Source of the DNA: CAITZA01 sp937915285
GTDB taxonomy: Bacteria > Desulfobacterota > Desulfomonilia > Desulfomonilales > Desulfomonilaceae
Length of the DNA stretch: 64,000 nt
Direction of reading: 5' to 3'
NCBI GenBank assembly: GCA_036821825.1
Contig: DAISIV010000010.1
Coordinates: forward strand, 1 to 64,000
This document shows positions 1 through 8,632 of this stretch, in pieces. The notes beneath the pieces were generated by a model. It searched no databases and was not told where the DNA came from. It saw only the letters and a list, made by a program, of their open reading frames with translations. A program made the translations under genes and the position numbers. Position 1 is the stretch's first letter. Each line of letters starts with the position of its first letter.

Positions 1-231
1 ACCTAGACGGCCGATTGGCCTATGATTGGCTAACATCCGTAAAATGCCGAACCATTAAATTCGGGATGTGCGCAGAGACGTTTCTAACGGTTGAACCTAC
101 CTGTCAGACATGCCTGCTATTTATAGGCTTCTACTGCTGTCGTGGACATTCATCCATGAGAAGTATCAGTCTGGGGTAACTTCCGCCGGAACACGCATGA
201 CCATGAAGGTGTTCGCATTCCTTGCATCCCA
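1..231. other. No gene recognised
   Basis: Both strands are interrupted by frequent stops in this stretch, and no RNA gene or convincing terminator was recognised. It presumably separates the end of the leftward early operon from phage genes beyond the window edge. Confidence 0.4.
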
Positions 232-423
232 TCAATTTGATGGCCGTCTCAAGGGCCGCCCACGGAGTGAATGAAGATTGTTGGGTTTCTTTTGAGTGAG
301 TTTGCATGATTGATCAACCCCCCTGCAATACGGAGTCGGCTCCTTTCTAGTCCAACGCTCCAAATATTTCCAGTTCTTTTTGGATTGTCCGGCGCACTGT
401 ATTCGTCTGTCACCGATAGTCAA
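232..423 (-). CDS. Small hypothetical phage protein
   Basis: A 63-residue, basic ORF with a TTG start that overlaps the end of the upstream small gene (410-619) by 14 bases, as in the rest of this coupled operon. It contains two cysteines around a W-rich, K/R-rich stretch (residues about 17-41, with WTRKEPTPYC). I do not recognise the family. The overlap and the charged composition suggest a real small phage gene, but it could be a chance ORF. Confidence 0.35.
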   Translation of the reverse strand: MTIGDRRIQCAGQSKKNWKYLERWTRKEPTPYCRGVDQSCKLTQKKPNNLHSLRGRPLRRPSN

Positions 424-619
424 GCGTGTTAATTGTCATCAACTGTTGAGGCCATTCTGAATGCACGTATTGCCCATGCCATAGTTCGACTAGATCTTTC
501 AGTACTATGCCTGCGACACATTCTTCGTGCCCCAGGTAATGCTTGGATGATGAACCCAGCGCATAACGGGTGATGTGGTCACCTTCCTTGATCTGCTTGT
601 CGCATATATTACATTTCAT
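410..619 (-). CDS. Small Cys/His protein, probable zinc-binding phage protein
   Basis: A 69-residue protein starting MKCNICDKQI, with a CxxC pair at the N-terminus and a GHEEC segment near residue 30-34, giving a plausible C-C-H-C zinc site. The ATG is preceded by an AGAGG ribosome binding site seven bases upstream. Such short treble-clef-like proteins are common in phage early operons; the function cannot be told from sequence. Confidence 0.55.
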   Translation of the reverse strand: MKCNICDKQIKEGDHITRYALGSSSKHYLGHEECVAGIVLKDLVELWHGQYVHSEWPQQLMTINTLDYR

Positions 620-642
620 GGTTGGCCTCTATTCAGTCGAAA

Positions 643-1407
643 CTACGAATGACACACGCAGGATTGTTCAGTGTCATCAAAAAGGTCCTCCTGGTCAGTC
701 ATGGCGATCACTTCGAGCGGCAGGTTTGATGAATGCAGATGACTTAGTTCCCTCTTCCCCAGCTCCAGTCCTCTCTGGGTAGAGCGTTTTTCCAGAGTAA
801 GAGCCCTGCAAAAGAGGTCGTCCTTGCGTTTATACAGATTGCGTATTTCCTGACGTTTCTGGAAAGGACAGAAGAAGCATCCGCTTTTCGGCGGAAGGGG
901 TAATCCATGGGATCTGATGATCTCCTTGCACCCTTCTCTGTCGATGGAGTGATCGACAAGGGGATAGTCACGTACGATTCCGAAGGCATAGTCACGAGTC
1001 CGTTTGGCCCGATGCGACTCTTCCGCCGAAATCCCGATCATCATGAAACATGGCTTTTCCACATAATCGACTATCGGTTGGACCTTAAAGTCACGCGTAC
1101 ACCACCTCATAGTGATCGTTGGAGTCAGTCGGTATTCGTAAAGGTAATCATACAGCTTGAAACTGCCTCGAGGAGACTTGTAAAACACATCCAGGACAGT
1201 GATCGGGTAACCCTTGTCCAGGAGCATGTTCAGGTAATCGTAAGTCTCCGGATAATCCCCGCCATGATTGGAGAATACCGCTTCGAACTCTATTCCGTGG
1301 TCAATGAGCCACAGCATCAGCGCAACGCTGTTCACGCCACCCCCGAAGGAAAGGTAGTTTTTCCCGAGAGAATATTCTGCCAACAGGTCTTTGCGCTCAT
1401 TATTCAT
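643..1407 (-). CDS. PAPS-reductase-like PP-loop protein (second tandem copy)
   Basis: Member of the phosphoadenosine-phosphosulfate-reductase/adenine nucleotide alpha-hydrolase family often carried by phages. The N-terminus has the PP-loop SFGGGVNS, which binds ATP or PAPS in this family. Further on are a lone cysteine (RWCTRDFK), the GISAEESHRAKR segment, and a SGCFFCPF CxxC near the C-terminus; the chain ends in a CxCH motif. Three spaced cysteines recall Fe-S-containing sulfur-transfer relatives (TtcA, DndC), so a thiolation role is possible but unproven. I start it at the ATG at 1407, which overlaps the stop of the upstream paralogue by 8 bases; an ATG at 1443 is also in frame. Its first 60 codons are nearly identical to those of the gene at 1400-2149. 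Confidence 0.8.
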   Translation of the reverse strand: MNNERKDLLAEYSLGKNYLSFGGGVNSVALMLWLIDHGIEFEAVFSNHGGDYPETYDYLNMLLDKGYPITVLDVFYKSPRGSFKLYDYLYEYRLTPTITMRWCTRDFKVQPIVDYVEKPCFMMIGISAEESHRAKRTRDYAFGIVRDYPLVDHSIDREGCKEIIRSHGLPLPPKSGCFFCPFQKRQEIRNLYKRKDDLFCRALTLEKRSTQRGLELGKRELSHLHSSNLPLEVIAMTDQEDLFDDTEQSCVCHS

Positions 1408-2149
1408 GGCAAGCACACGGATGCAGTTCTTCGAAAAGTTCAACCTGGTTCGTCATGGCTATGACTTCCAACGGCAGATTTGAATTATGAAGGTAAAAAA
1501 TCTTCTGCTTTCCTTCCTTAATTGATTTTTCAACCGCTTGTTTCTCAAGGATCAGCGCCTTGTCGAACAGGTCGTCACATCGATGATAGAGTTGCTGTAT
1601 CTCGGTTTTTTTCATGAAAGGACAGAAGTAGCATCCACTTTTTGGTGGTATGGGAAGGTCATGTGACCTGATGATCTCTTTGCACTGATTTCGGTCTATG
1701 TTGTGATCGACCAGAGGGTAGTCCCTTACAATTCCAAATATGTATTCACTGTCCCTCCTGGCCCTGTGGGATTCCTCCGCCGAAATGCCGAGGAACATGA
1801 AAGCCGGTTTCTGGCAATACTTGGTAATTGGTTCAATCTTGTATCTGTATGTACACCATCTCCTGTAAGGGGACGGGATCATTTTGTATTCATGACATTC
1901 GCCATATAGGTCGACCAGCTTCCCCCGCACATTTCGCCTGGCGTCCAGCACTGTAATCGGATATCCCCTGTCCAGGAGCATGTTCAGGTAATCGTAAGTC
2001 TCCGGATAATCCCCGCCATGATTGGAGAATACCGCTTCGAACTCTATTCCGTGGTCAATGAGCCACAGCATTAGCGCAACGCTGTTTACGCCACCCCCGA
2101 AGCTCAAATAGTTTTTTCCGAGTGAATAATCGCTGATATCGACTGTCAA
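1400..2149 (-). CDS. PAPS-reductase-like PP-loop protein (first tandem copy)
   Basis: Paralogue of the downstream gene, about 249 residues with a TTG start. It shares the PP-loop SFGGGVNS, the RWCTYRYK cysteine, GISAEESHRARR, the SGCYFCPF CxxC and a terminal CACHE. The region after residue about 65 differs clearly from the second copy, while the first 60 residues differ by a single residue, a mosaic pattern that suggests recent duplication or gene conversion. In this family the PP-loop activates a substrate with ATP or binds PAPS; the phage role (sulfur supply, nucleic-acid thiolation or base modification) is unknown. Confidence 0.8.
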   Translation of the reverse strand: MTVDISDYSLGKNYLSFGGGVNSVALMLWLIDHGIEFEAVFSNHGGDYPETYDYLNMLLDRGYPITVLDARRNVRGKLVDLYGECHEYKMIPSPYRRWCTYRYKIEPITKYCQKPAFMFLGISAEESHRARRDSEYIFGIVRDYPLVDHNIDRNQCKEIIRSHDLPIPPKSGCYFCPFMKKTEIQQLYHRCDDLFDKALILEKQAVEKSIKEGKQKIFYLHNSNLPLEVIAMTNQVELFEELHPCACHE

Positions 2150-2198
2150 TAGCCGCCCCCCGTTATGTGTTAGATATGGACGTGTCTTCTAACCGAAT

Positions 2199-2390
2199 TT
2201 ATGTATGTCTTGTAGGGTCATTGGAATGTTCCAAGCCGTTGAGGGCCTCAGATGAGTCTTCCAGAGCAAACATGATCTCATCCCGATGTAGATCCACATA
2301 GACTGAAGGGTTTGGAGCCGTCAGTATAGCTTCGAGGAGCCTGGTTGTCGTTATCAGTGACTGGCTAAGTGTCCTTTTTGGGCATTCCAT
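2199..2390 (-). CDS. Small hypothetical protein coupled to the sliding clamp
   Basis: A 63-residue ORF whose ATG overlaps the clamp gene's TGA in a TGATG arrangement, a strong sign of translational coupling and of a real gene. The sequence is mixed helical and acidic at the C-terminus, without cysteines beyond position 3 or a known motif. No family recognised. Confidence 0.55.
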   Translation of the reverse strand: MECPKRTLSQSLITTTRLLEAILTAPNPSVYVDLHRDEIMFALEDSSEALNGLEHSNDPTRHT

Positions 2391-3684
2391 CAGTTTTCCC
2401 TCATCGGCATCACAAGTGTGAGCCTGGCGCCAGGATTTTCTGCGGTCATGACAACCGGTTTCCTCATATCGTCATATACGGACAAAAATACTCTGGACGT
2501 TTTTAGCGAGTTGAGTGATTCCAGCGCATAATCCCGGTTGATGATTTTGCTGAATCCGAATTCAGCCAATGGCTCTATTGAAATTGTTTCATGGGCTTCA
2601 CCGATATCAGCGTTTATCGCAGAAAGTTCAAGTTTGCTCTGACTGTGTTCCCTGGTCATTCTTATCCCCCGGCTTCTTTCGCTGGTAACCAGCCCCACCC
2701 TTTTAATGGCGGCAATCAACATGGATCTGTCAACCGAAAAACCGGCCGGCATGTCCGAAGGTATCACCTTCTGGTAGTCCGGATATGCGCCATCCATTAG
2801 TCTGACCGAGACGACATGATCTTCAGTTTCAACCGTAAGGGATTTCTGGTTGATTGTCAGCAGGATTTTTTCTGTCCTGAATTTCGGTAGCCACTTCAGC
2901 AGATATGCCGCTGAGGACTTTGGCAGAAGGTAACCACTTATCCCATCAGGAGGAGCGAATTTCCCGTCGATGTCATGACAGGACAAGCGATGCGAATCGG
3001 TTGAGACAAGTGTGAAGCGATCGTTTCTGGATGTAAGGTAGACCGAGTTCAGGCGATAGCGGCTTTCGCTGTCAGAAGCNNNNNNNNNNNNNNNNNNNNN
3101 NNNNNNNNNNNNNNNNNNNNNNNNNNNNNNNNNNNNNNNNNNNNNNNNNNNNNNNNNNNNNNNNNNNNNNNNNNNNNNNTTCTGGATGTAAGGTAGACCG
3201 AGTTCAGGCGATAGCGGCTTTCGCTGTCAGAAGCTGAGAAAGTCACAGCCTCAAGCGCCTCTGTTAAATCAGCGACGGCCATTTCCATCTCTACCGTTTC
3301 AGGTCCATGGACCTTTTCAGGAAAGAGAGGGAAGTCTTCGAGAGACACGGCGTTCAGTCGGAAACTCGTGTTTGGGTTTTGCGATACAACAATACGGGCC
3401 TTATCAGCAGAGCTTATTTCTACCGGCGAATCTGAACGCAGGTTTTTTACAATCTCATGTAGCCTGTCTGCGTTGACAGCCGCAGAAAAGTCTGGGACCG
3501 ATGACTCGGGTCTGACCTTAACCTTCACGTATGTTTCTAGGTTGGTCGTGTAAATTTCACACTGGTGTCCATTAATGGCAAGAGCGACGTTTTTTAGAAT
3601 AGGCATGACGGACTTGGTCCTGGTAATCGGTAAAGCCAGTTCAAGCGCCTTGAGAAGTTCCGGTTGTCTGAAAGTTAATGTCAC
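2390..3684 (-). CDS. dnaN: DNA polymerase III beta subunit-like sliding clamp, split by an assembly gap
   Basis: Two fragments flank a 100-N gap and both match the DNA clamp fold: the N-terminal part (LTFRQPELLKALELALPITR, MPILKNVALAI) and the C-terminal part (SCHDIDGKFAPPDGISGYLLP, AGFSVDRSMLIAAIKRVG, ending LTLVMPMREN). The 55 bases left of the gap repeat exactly to its right. Removing the N run and one repeat copy keeps the frame and gives one protein of about 379 residues, close to the usual 366-380. Residues around the join read SDSESRYRLNSVYLTSRNDRF, typical of the clamp's middle domain. I choose a GTG start at 3684 with AAGGGAGA before it; a TTG at 3702 is the alternative. The clamp tethers replicative polymerase to DNA; here it is likely the element's own copy beside its primase-helicase and SSB. 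Confidence 0.85.
3080..3179. other. Assembly gap with 55-base flanking repeat
   Basis: Exactly 100 N mark a scaffold gap of nominal size. The 55 bases at 3025-3079 recur identically at 3180-3234. This is what a de Bruijn-graph assembler leaves when two contigs overlap by one k-mer (k = 55) but are joined as if separate. The true sequence is most simply obtained by merging the two copies, which restores one open clamp gene. Confidence 0.9.
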
Positions 3685-3707
3685 CTGGCAATCTCCCTTC
3701 AAGCCTT

Positions 3708-4343
3708 TTAATAACCCCGCTCGACGAGGCCCTGCGTTGATGTTTTATCTCCCGTCCAGACGCCCTCATAAGGATCGTTGTCAGCAGGATCAAGAGAGAT
3801 GCGCATGCTATCCGGCAGGTTGTCCCGAAACACTATATTGGTTATCGGCTCAAACTTTATGCTGAGGAATCTGACGTTCTCCTCCAGAGTGAGTTGTGAG
3901 CCCGGAGGAACGTAGAGACCTGCGGTGATGTGGCCACAAAAACCTGGGTCAGCGTCGGTCACACGAACTATTGACCCATTTCTGAAAATGGTGGAGCGTT
4001 CCCTTATGACTCCGATCAGCCAGTGGGGCATGTTTAGCTGTTCCACGGTTTGCAGGAGGTAATACCCGGTGGTTAGTGTCCATCCCTGTCCGACTCTTGG
4101 CAACGATGGACTGACAGGAAGATCCTGTGGTTTTATGGTTACCGTGGCCGGTGTTGTCCTGAGGTTTACGCCCATGAATGCGCTCAAACTCTCTGCTGAT
4201 CGGTCAAGAGTGAATACGGATTTTAGGGTGAGGTCTACCTTGGACCCTTCGAATGGCTGACTCTTGCGGTCACGAGACATAGGCGCAATGAAGGTTGGGT
4301 CCATTTCAAGGAGTTGTCTGATTGTGGATGCTGATATTTTCAA
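3708..4343 (-). CDS. dCTP deaminase/dUTPase-family protein
   Basis: A 211-residue protein with the family pattern: an RST..RNG..V segment (RERSTIFRNGSIVRVT), then DADPGFCGHITAGLYVPPG, corresponding to the DPGF.G motif that shapes the trimeric active site of dCTP deaminases and dUTPases. Enzymes of this family convert dCTP to dUTP or hydrolyse dUTP, supplying thymidine precursors for phage DNA synthesis; which reaction applies here is not clear. It starts with TTG, supported by a GGAGGT site 11 bases upstream, and precedes the clamp gene by a short spacer. Confidence 0.75.
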   Translation of the reverse strand: MKISASTIRQLLEMDPTFIAPMSRDRKSQPFEGSKVDLTLKSVFTLDRSAESLSAFMGVNLRTTPATVTIKPQDLPVSPSLPRVGQGWTLTTGYYLLQTVEQLNMPHWLIGVIRERSTIFRNGSIVRVTDADPGFCGHITAGLYVPPGSQLTLEENVRFLSIKFEPITNIVFRDNLPDSMRISLDPADNDPYEGVWTGDKTSTQGLVERGY

Positions 4344-4377
4344 GTTTGTTTACCTCCAGAATTAATTAGTTTTTGGG

Positions 4378-4869
4378 TTAATCGATTATTCCTTCAAGCA
4401 GGCTGTTTTCAGCTCCATGGTAGAGGCTCTCGACCTGACGCTGGCATTTGAGGCATCTACGGTTCAGGGTTTTATCCCAGGACTGGAAGACATTGCCGCA
4501 TCTGTTGCAGACGACTAGCTGTGATTTTGATGTCCCGACCTTTTTGAGGTTGTCCCTTTGTCTTCGAAGACTGGCGGCTGCACGGTTTTTTTCCAGATAC
4601 TTGCATCTTTTCGAGCAGTAGATCTGGCTTGGCCTACCCTTTGGAAAGGTCTTTCCGCAAATGGGGCATACCGCATTACCGAGAGGCTCGGGGCACGCCA
4701 GGTAGAATTTCCGGTAGCATTCGTGCCCGCAGTAGCGGGTTCTGTTTTTCGCAAGTGTTTTGCCACAGACCACGCATAGTCCAGGATTAGCTGTGGAATT
4801 GATTTTTGGTGTAGCCAACTCAACAAACCTCGTTGAATGCCAGATTCGGCTGTGACAGAAGTCGTTCAT
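4378..4869 (-). CDS. Cysteine-rich zinc-ribbon-type phage protein
   Basis: A 163-residue basic protein with a series of Cys pairs: CVVCGK, RYCGHEC, CPICGK, YCSKRC, CNRCGN and CLKC. Pairs are spaced as in successive treble-clef/zinc-ribbon units that bind DNA or RNA. The listed ATG lies 50 bases inside the upstream methyltransferase gene, so the true start may be later. No enzymatic motif is seen; a nucleic-acid-binding accessory or HNH-like remnant is possible. Confidence 0.65.
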   Translation of the reverse strand: MNDFCHSRIWHSTRFVELATPKINSTANPGLCVVCGKTLAKNRTRYCGHECYRKFYLACPEPLGNAVCPICGKTFPKGRPSQIYCSKRCKYLEKNRAAASLRRQRDNLKKVGTSKSQLVVCNRCGNVFQSWDKTLNRRCLKCQRQVESLYHGAENSLLEGIID

Positions 4870-5611
4870 CCATCATCCGGCAGTATTCTGAATCGATGTC
4901 ATACAGGACGCTGTGGCAACCCAGAATCTGGGCCGCCTTGCCTACAGTTCCGGAACCGGCGAACGGGTCCAGGACGGTAGCCCCTTCGAATGCGAACAGT
5001 TTGATCAGCCGCAAAGGAAGCTCAGTGGGAAAGGCCGCTGGATGACCCGATTTGGCCGGGCATGAGGTATCCATATCCCAGATGTCCCTGGTGAGTGTGA
5101 GGAACGTGTCAGAATCCAGCCATGGACTGACCTTCACGCCATCGTCTTCTACCAGGAAGTTGTCGGGAACCTCGAAAACCCCTTCCTTTCTGGCTACTAT
5201 GATCAGTTCGGACATGTCCCTCAGGCAGGGGCTATTAGGCCTGCGCCATGAACCCCAGCTAGTCCTGAGTCTGGCGGTGTTCTTCCTCCAGATGATCGTG
5301 CCAACCATGGAGAAAAGTGAGTCTAACTGCAGCGTTACTGCGGCTCCAAGAGGAAGGTATGGCTGACGCCCGGTCCCGTGAGGGACATTAACGCAGATTC
5401 TGGATCCGGGTTTCATTACTCGTAGGCATTCAGCCCAGACCAGGGAGAGGATTTCCAGATGCTCCTTCAGGCTTTTGTTGTCTGAGTAGAAGTGGTAGCC
5501 CTTCCCCACATTATAGGGCGGAGATGTCACCACGAGGTCTATAATGTTGTCAGGTATAGCTGACAACGATCTGGAATCTCCGCAGTGGATGGATACTTCT
5601 GGCTTCTCCAT
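4820..5611 (-). CDS. SPPY-type (beta-class) DNA methyltransferase
   Basis: A 263-residue methyltransferase in beta-class order: catalytic TSPPYN near residue 31 followed by the SAM-binding DPFAGSGTVGKAA near residue 215. SPPY is typical of N4-cytosine methylases, although some adenine methylases carry it, so base specificity stays open. The family transfers a methyl group from SAM to an exocyclic amino group in DNA. No restriction endonuclease is seen beside it, so protection of phage DNA against host restriction is more likely than a full restriction-modification system. ATG start with a GAGGGGG site upstream. Confidence 0.85.
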   Translation of the reverse strand: MEKPEVSIHCGDSRSLSAIPDNIIDLVVTSPPYNVGKGYHFYSDNKSLKEHLEILSLVWAECLRVMKPGSRICVNVPHGTGRQPYLPLGAAVTLQLDSLFSMVGTIIWRKNTARLRTSWGSWRRPNSPCLRDMSELIIVARKEGVFEVPDNFLVEDDGVKVSPWLDSDTFLTLTRDIWDMDTSCPAKSGHPAAFPTELPLRLIKLFAFEGATVLDPFAGSGTVGKAAQILGCHSVLYDIDSEYCRMMDERLLSQPNLAFNEVC

Positions 5612-5807
5612 GGACCATTACCCCCTCATCAATCTAAACGGCTCTAAAACGCTCGTGGCTCAACGATCGCCCTTTGATAGATGTGTAAGTAGCAGGTTAC
5701 ATCGTTCGATACAAGGGCATTGACGGCGGCTCTCGTAGATGTCTGGCTGAGGGTCATCAAACAGACCACGAAACCGGATTGGGATGTACCGTGTTTGCAG
5801 CCATAGC

Positions 5808-6161
5808 TCATGACTGGATCCTTCCCGGTCTGAATACCGGCCTGAATCGAACCAGCCTGAATTTCCGGCTATAAGTCAGGTATGGCGTCACTTCTCCTCT
5901 TGTTATCATGTTCCTCAGCTCGGATGTAACCCTGTCACGGGGCAGGCCCGTCTTTTCGGCTATCTCCCTGGCTGTTAGGAACCTCTCGTGAATCTTGCCA
6001 TTTGCATCCAGATGTATCTCCTTTTGCATTTCAAAAATTATCAACGTCCTGGCTGTGGATCCACTTACCGGACTCTTTCGCTTTCTCTGATCTGGTCTAT
6101 ATTTTGCCCCGGTGGGGGGAAATAACCTTTTTGGATCAAGTCTCAACTGCTTGGCATCCAT
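5808..6161 (-). CDS. Winged-helix-like DNA-binding phage protein
   Basis: A 117-residue basic protein. Residues about 60-92 (FLTAREIAEKTGLPRDRVTSEL followed by MITRGEVTPY) read as a helix-turn-helix of winged-helix type with a wing after it. The N-terminus is rich in K, R and P. It is the first gene left of the AT-rich repeat region, so it could act in replication control or operon regulation; that is inference from position only. Confidence 0.55.
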   Translation of the reverse strand: MDAKQLRLDPKRLFPPTGAKYRPDQRKRKSPVSGSTARTLIIFEMQKEIHLDANGKIHERFLTAREIAEKTGLPRDRVTSELRNMITRGEVTPYLTYSRKFRLVRFRPVFRPGRIQS

Positions 6162-6199
6162 AACTCTCCTCCTTGCCCAAAATAGGGGGGTATATATAC

Positions 6200-6480
6200 T
6201 GTCGAAGATGTCAATATAATAATAATATAATAATAATAATGTATTATATATTGCATTTAATATGCACTACCCTGTCAAATATCCCAGCCAGCTATCCATC
6301 TCCCGCCAGGACATGCTTTTTTGACAAAAACATTCATCCCTATCCACTTTTTGACATCCAGTCCTGGTTTTTGACATGGTTCTGACATCTAGTAGCAACT
6401 CCTAACCGTCTGATATTTATACTTTTGACATACAATTACCCTTTCCCCATACACAGATACATACTCTGTCAATTTCTCAA
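6200..6480. repeat. AT-rich tract with iteron-like TTGACA repeats, candidate origin
   Basis: This 328-base gap between the winged-helix gene and the primase-helicase starts with a very AT-rich run of AATAAT repeats (about 6215-6260). It then holds TTTTTGACA at 6318-6326, 6348-6356 and 6368-6376, TTTTGACAT at 6423-6431, and a weaker CTGACAT near 6382. Reversed copies (TGTCAA) lie near 6210, 6274 and 6467. An AT-rich unwinding region next to repeated short motifs beside a replication gene is the classical layout of an iteron origin. TTGACA is also a sigma70 -35 box, so some copies may instead be promoter parts. Confidence 0.45.
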
Positions 6481-6489
6481 GATGCTGTT

Positions 6490-8415
6490 TCATATCTCAT
6501 TCCAGTCTGATGGATAATCGTGATCCATGGGAAGATTCTGACCCGCCTGGCTTTTCCCTTCCGGAGTCAGAACATACCTGCCAGCCAGGCCTGCCGCCTT
6601 TTCCATCATGCCTGACTGTCTCAGTTTCTCGAGTGTCCGGTAAACCTGTCGCTGCTGAACACCTGAGGCAAGACATATTTCCGACACACTTGTCGGTCTG
6701 CCTATCTCAAGCATAGCCAGCAAGACATGCTCTTCCGACTCCGGGGCTATCGGATCACCTACGGGCGCAACATATCTCCAGCCAGAGCCCTGATCTTCAC
6801 CGCTCCATGCCAGGGCATACTTTCGGTCTGAGACATCCCGTCCCGAGATCAGCAGCGTTCCTGCCATTACCTCCCTGTCCGGCTTATCAAAGATCCAGAT
6901 GGCGTCGGCCGCCCCGGTTATTCCTGATGATCCGGAGACCCCATTGAACGGGTCGTCTGATAGGGCCTTGCGTTTGTGATGGATCAGCAGTATGGCGATG
7001 TTATTCCTGGCGGCCAGATGGTGAAGCATTCCGACCTCAGCGTAATCCTTGGCGTAGGCGTTGTCCTCGAATCGATTGACGCTCCTGGACCTGATTTTCT
7101 GGAATGTATCAATTACAATCAAACGTGGTTTTGTCTGGGAACTGATCCATTCCTGGAGTGATTGAACAGCGTCGGGAAGACTGTCCCAGCTCTGCGCAAA
7201 GATTGCATTAGACAGCATGTTCAACGGTTTCATATGGTAAAGTTTTATCATCCTGTCCTGAAAACGCTGGACTGTATCCTCCAGCGCCAGATGAAGGACC
7301 TGTCCCTGGTTTGACGGAAAGTGACCAAGGGCATCATTGCCGGTGGCCACTGCCAGACTGAGGCTCTGAGCCAGCCAGCTCTTGCCAACCTTTGGCGCCC
7401 CTGCCAGGATAGTCAGACCCTCCGGCAAAAGGTCCTTGATCACCCACTTCACTGCTGGGAGTTTCATTTCGTAGAGCTTGTCACACGAAATTATCTCACG
7501 GCGTTTCTTGGTATCTTCGGCAAACGTTTCATACATGACCTGACTGGCCAGCCGCTGGTCTGCGGTTTTGACATTCTGATTGGCCCAGGATGTCATTTTG
7601 GCGATCTCACTCTCTGGAAGAGCCGGAACGCATCTAACAGAGTTCTCCCGCATTACAGCCTCATGAAGACGCTTGCCGGTAAAACCCATCTTACGCAGAC
7701 TGACACAGAGTCTCTTGATCATCTCATGGCGCTGTCCTTCAGGTATCACTGGAATGTCTTTGTCGTTTGAGTCTTCGACAAAGCCGGGCCTTTCGTCAGT
7801 CCAGTTCACCTTGAGCCCAAGTTTTTCTATGATCATGTCACGTTCGTATGGGAAGCCCATGTTGTAGAAGTGTATCCGACACAGGAAAGGGTCTTTCTTG
7901 AGATGCCAGAAACCCGGGACTCTCATCACCCGACCGAGGTCCTTGCACGCCGGATCAGCGTTGAACTTCTTTATCAGCGCTTTCTGGACAGGGGTGAACT
8001 CGCCGAGCGCCACGTTCTTGCATCTCCAGAAGGCCTGGTAACGTCCCGGACTGGATTCGACAATGACGTGGGGTTTGATTTCGCAGTTCATGAGGGGCTC
8101 GACAGGAGCGCCATCCAGATCCACGAACAGAGATCTGACACGTGTGACATTGGACGAACTGCGACCTGCTCCGTCACAGTAGTTCACCACAAAATAAACC
8201 CCAGCGCCTCGTCTGTTGTCATTAATGAGCCACTCTGAGCATTCGGAGAGCGACCCGAATTTCCATTTGGGCTCAACATTGAATTCAGGTCGGCTCTTGA
8301 AGGTCTGGAAGCATGTCTGGTCAGATCCTCCTATAACCGCCCTGAGAAACCGGCGAGTCTGGCCAAGATCCGGCTCCAGTTCAAACAGTTTTGTTGATTC
8401 TGACATTGTTTTCAC
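6490..8415 (-). CDS. Phage primase-helicase (RepB-like primase plus RecA-fold helicase)
   Basis: A 641-residue multidomain replication protein. Residues about 60-200 resemble the archaeo-eukaryotic/RepB-type primase fold, with the acidic VRSLFVDLDGAP strand, PHVIVESSPGRYQAFW, and GRVMRVPGFWHLK. From about residue 325 comes a RecA/RepA-like ATPase with Walker A GAPKVGKS (about 337-344), a Walker B-like RLIVIDT and HHKRK. The last 90 residues look like a winged helix (SVSEICLASGVQQRQVYRTLEKL). Such proteins prime and unwind DNA at phage or plasmid origins. The repeat-rich region lies just downstream at 6200-6480. It overlaps nothing and follows the small gene at 8426-8632 by ten bases. Confidence 0.8.
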   Translation of the reverse strand: MKTMSESTKLFELEPDLGQTRRFLRAVIGGSDQTCFQTFKSRPEFNVEPKWKFGSLSECSEWLINDNRRGAGVYFVVNYCDGAGRSSSNVTRVRSLFVDLDGAPVEPLMNCEIKPHVIVESSPGRYQAFWRCKNVALGEFTPVQKALIKKFNADPACKDLGRVMRVPGFWHLKKDPFLCRIHFYNMGFPYERDMIIEKLGLKVNWTDERPGFVEDSNDKDIPVIPEGQRHEMIKRLCVSLRKMGFTGKRLHEAVMRENSVRCVPALPESEIAKMTSWANQNVKTADQRLASQVMYETFAEDTKKRREIISCDKLYEMKLPAVKWVIKDLLPEGLTILAGAPKVGKSWLAQSLSLAVATGNDALGHFPSNQGQVLHLALEDTVQRFQDRMIKLYHMKPLNMLSNAIFAQSWDSLPDAVQSLQEWISSQTKPRLIVIDTFQKIRSRSVNRFEDNAYAKDYAEVGMLHHLAARNNIAILLIHHKRKALSDDPFNGVSGSSGITGAADAIWIFDKPDREVMAGTLLISGRDVSDRKYALAWSGEDQGSGWRYVAPVGDPIAPESEEHVLLAMLEIGRPTSVSEICLASGVQQRQVYRTLEKLRQSGMMEKAAGLAGRYVLTPEGKSQAGQNLPMDHDYPSDWNEI

Positions 8416-8425
8416 ACTGAATGGG

Positions 8426-8632
8426 CTATAACTCCCATTCCCCCCACTGGAAGTTGATCGGCATGTTGAGCATTAGTCCGGCATAACCGATCCATGACCC
8501 ACTCACGCACTTGTCATCAACTTTCCTGAGTTTGCGTTCGGGTGTCAGAAAACAGCTAATCATTATCCGGCCGCCAATTTCTCGCGGCTCACCATTCAGG
8601 CAATTCCTGCATGTCATGTTTTCTTTTTTCAT
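8426..8632 (-). CDS. Small cysteine-containing hypothetical protein
   Basis: A 68-residue protein with a CRNC pair at residues 8-11 and two further cysteines (ISCF, KCVSG) that could complete a zinc site. Its start overlaps the stop of the MT-A70 gene as ATGA, showing coupling. Function unknown. Confidence 0.5.
   Translation of the reverse strand: MKKENMTCRNCLNGEPREIGGRIMISCFLTPERKLRKVDDKCVSGSWIGYAGLMLNMPINFQWGEWEL

Noticed and set aside
907..1464. 185-residue plus-strand ORF
   Set aside because: It lies entirely antisense to the PAPS-reductase-like genes, whose motifs are clear, and its translation has no family signature.
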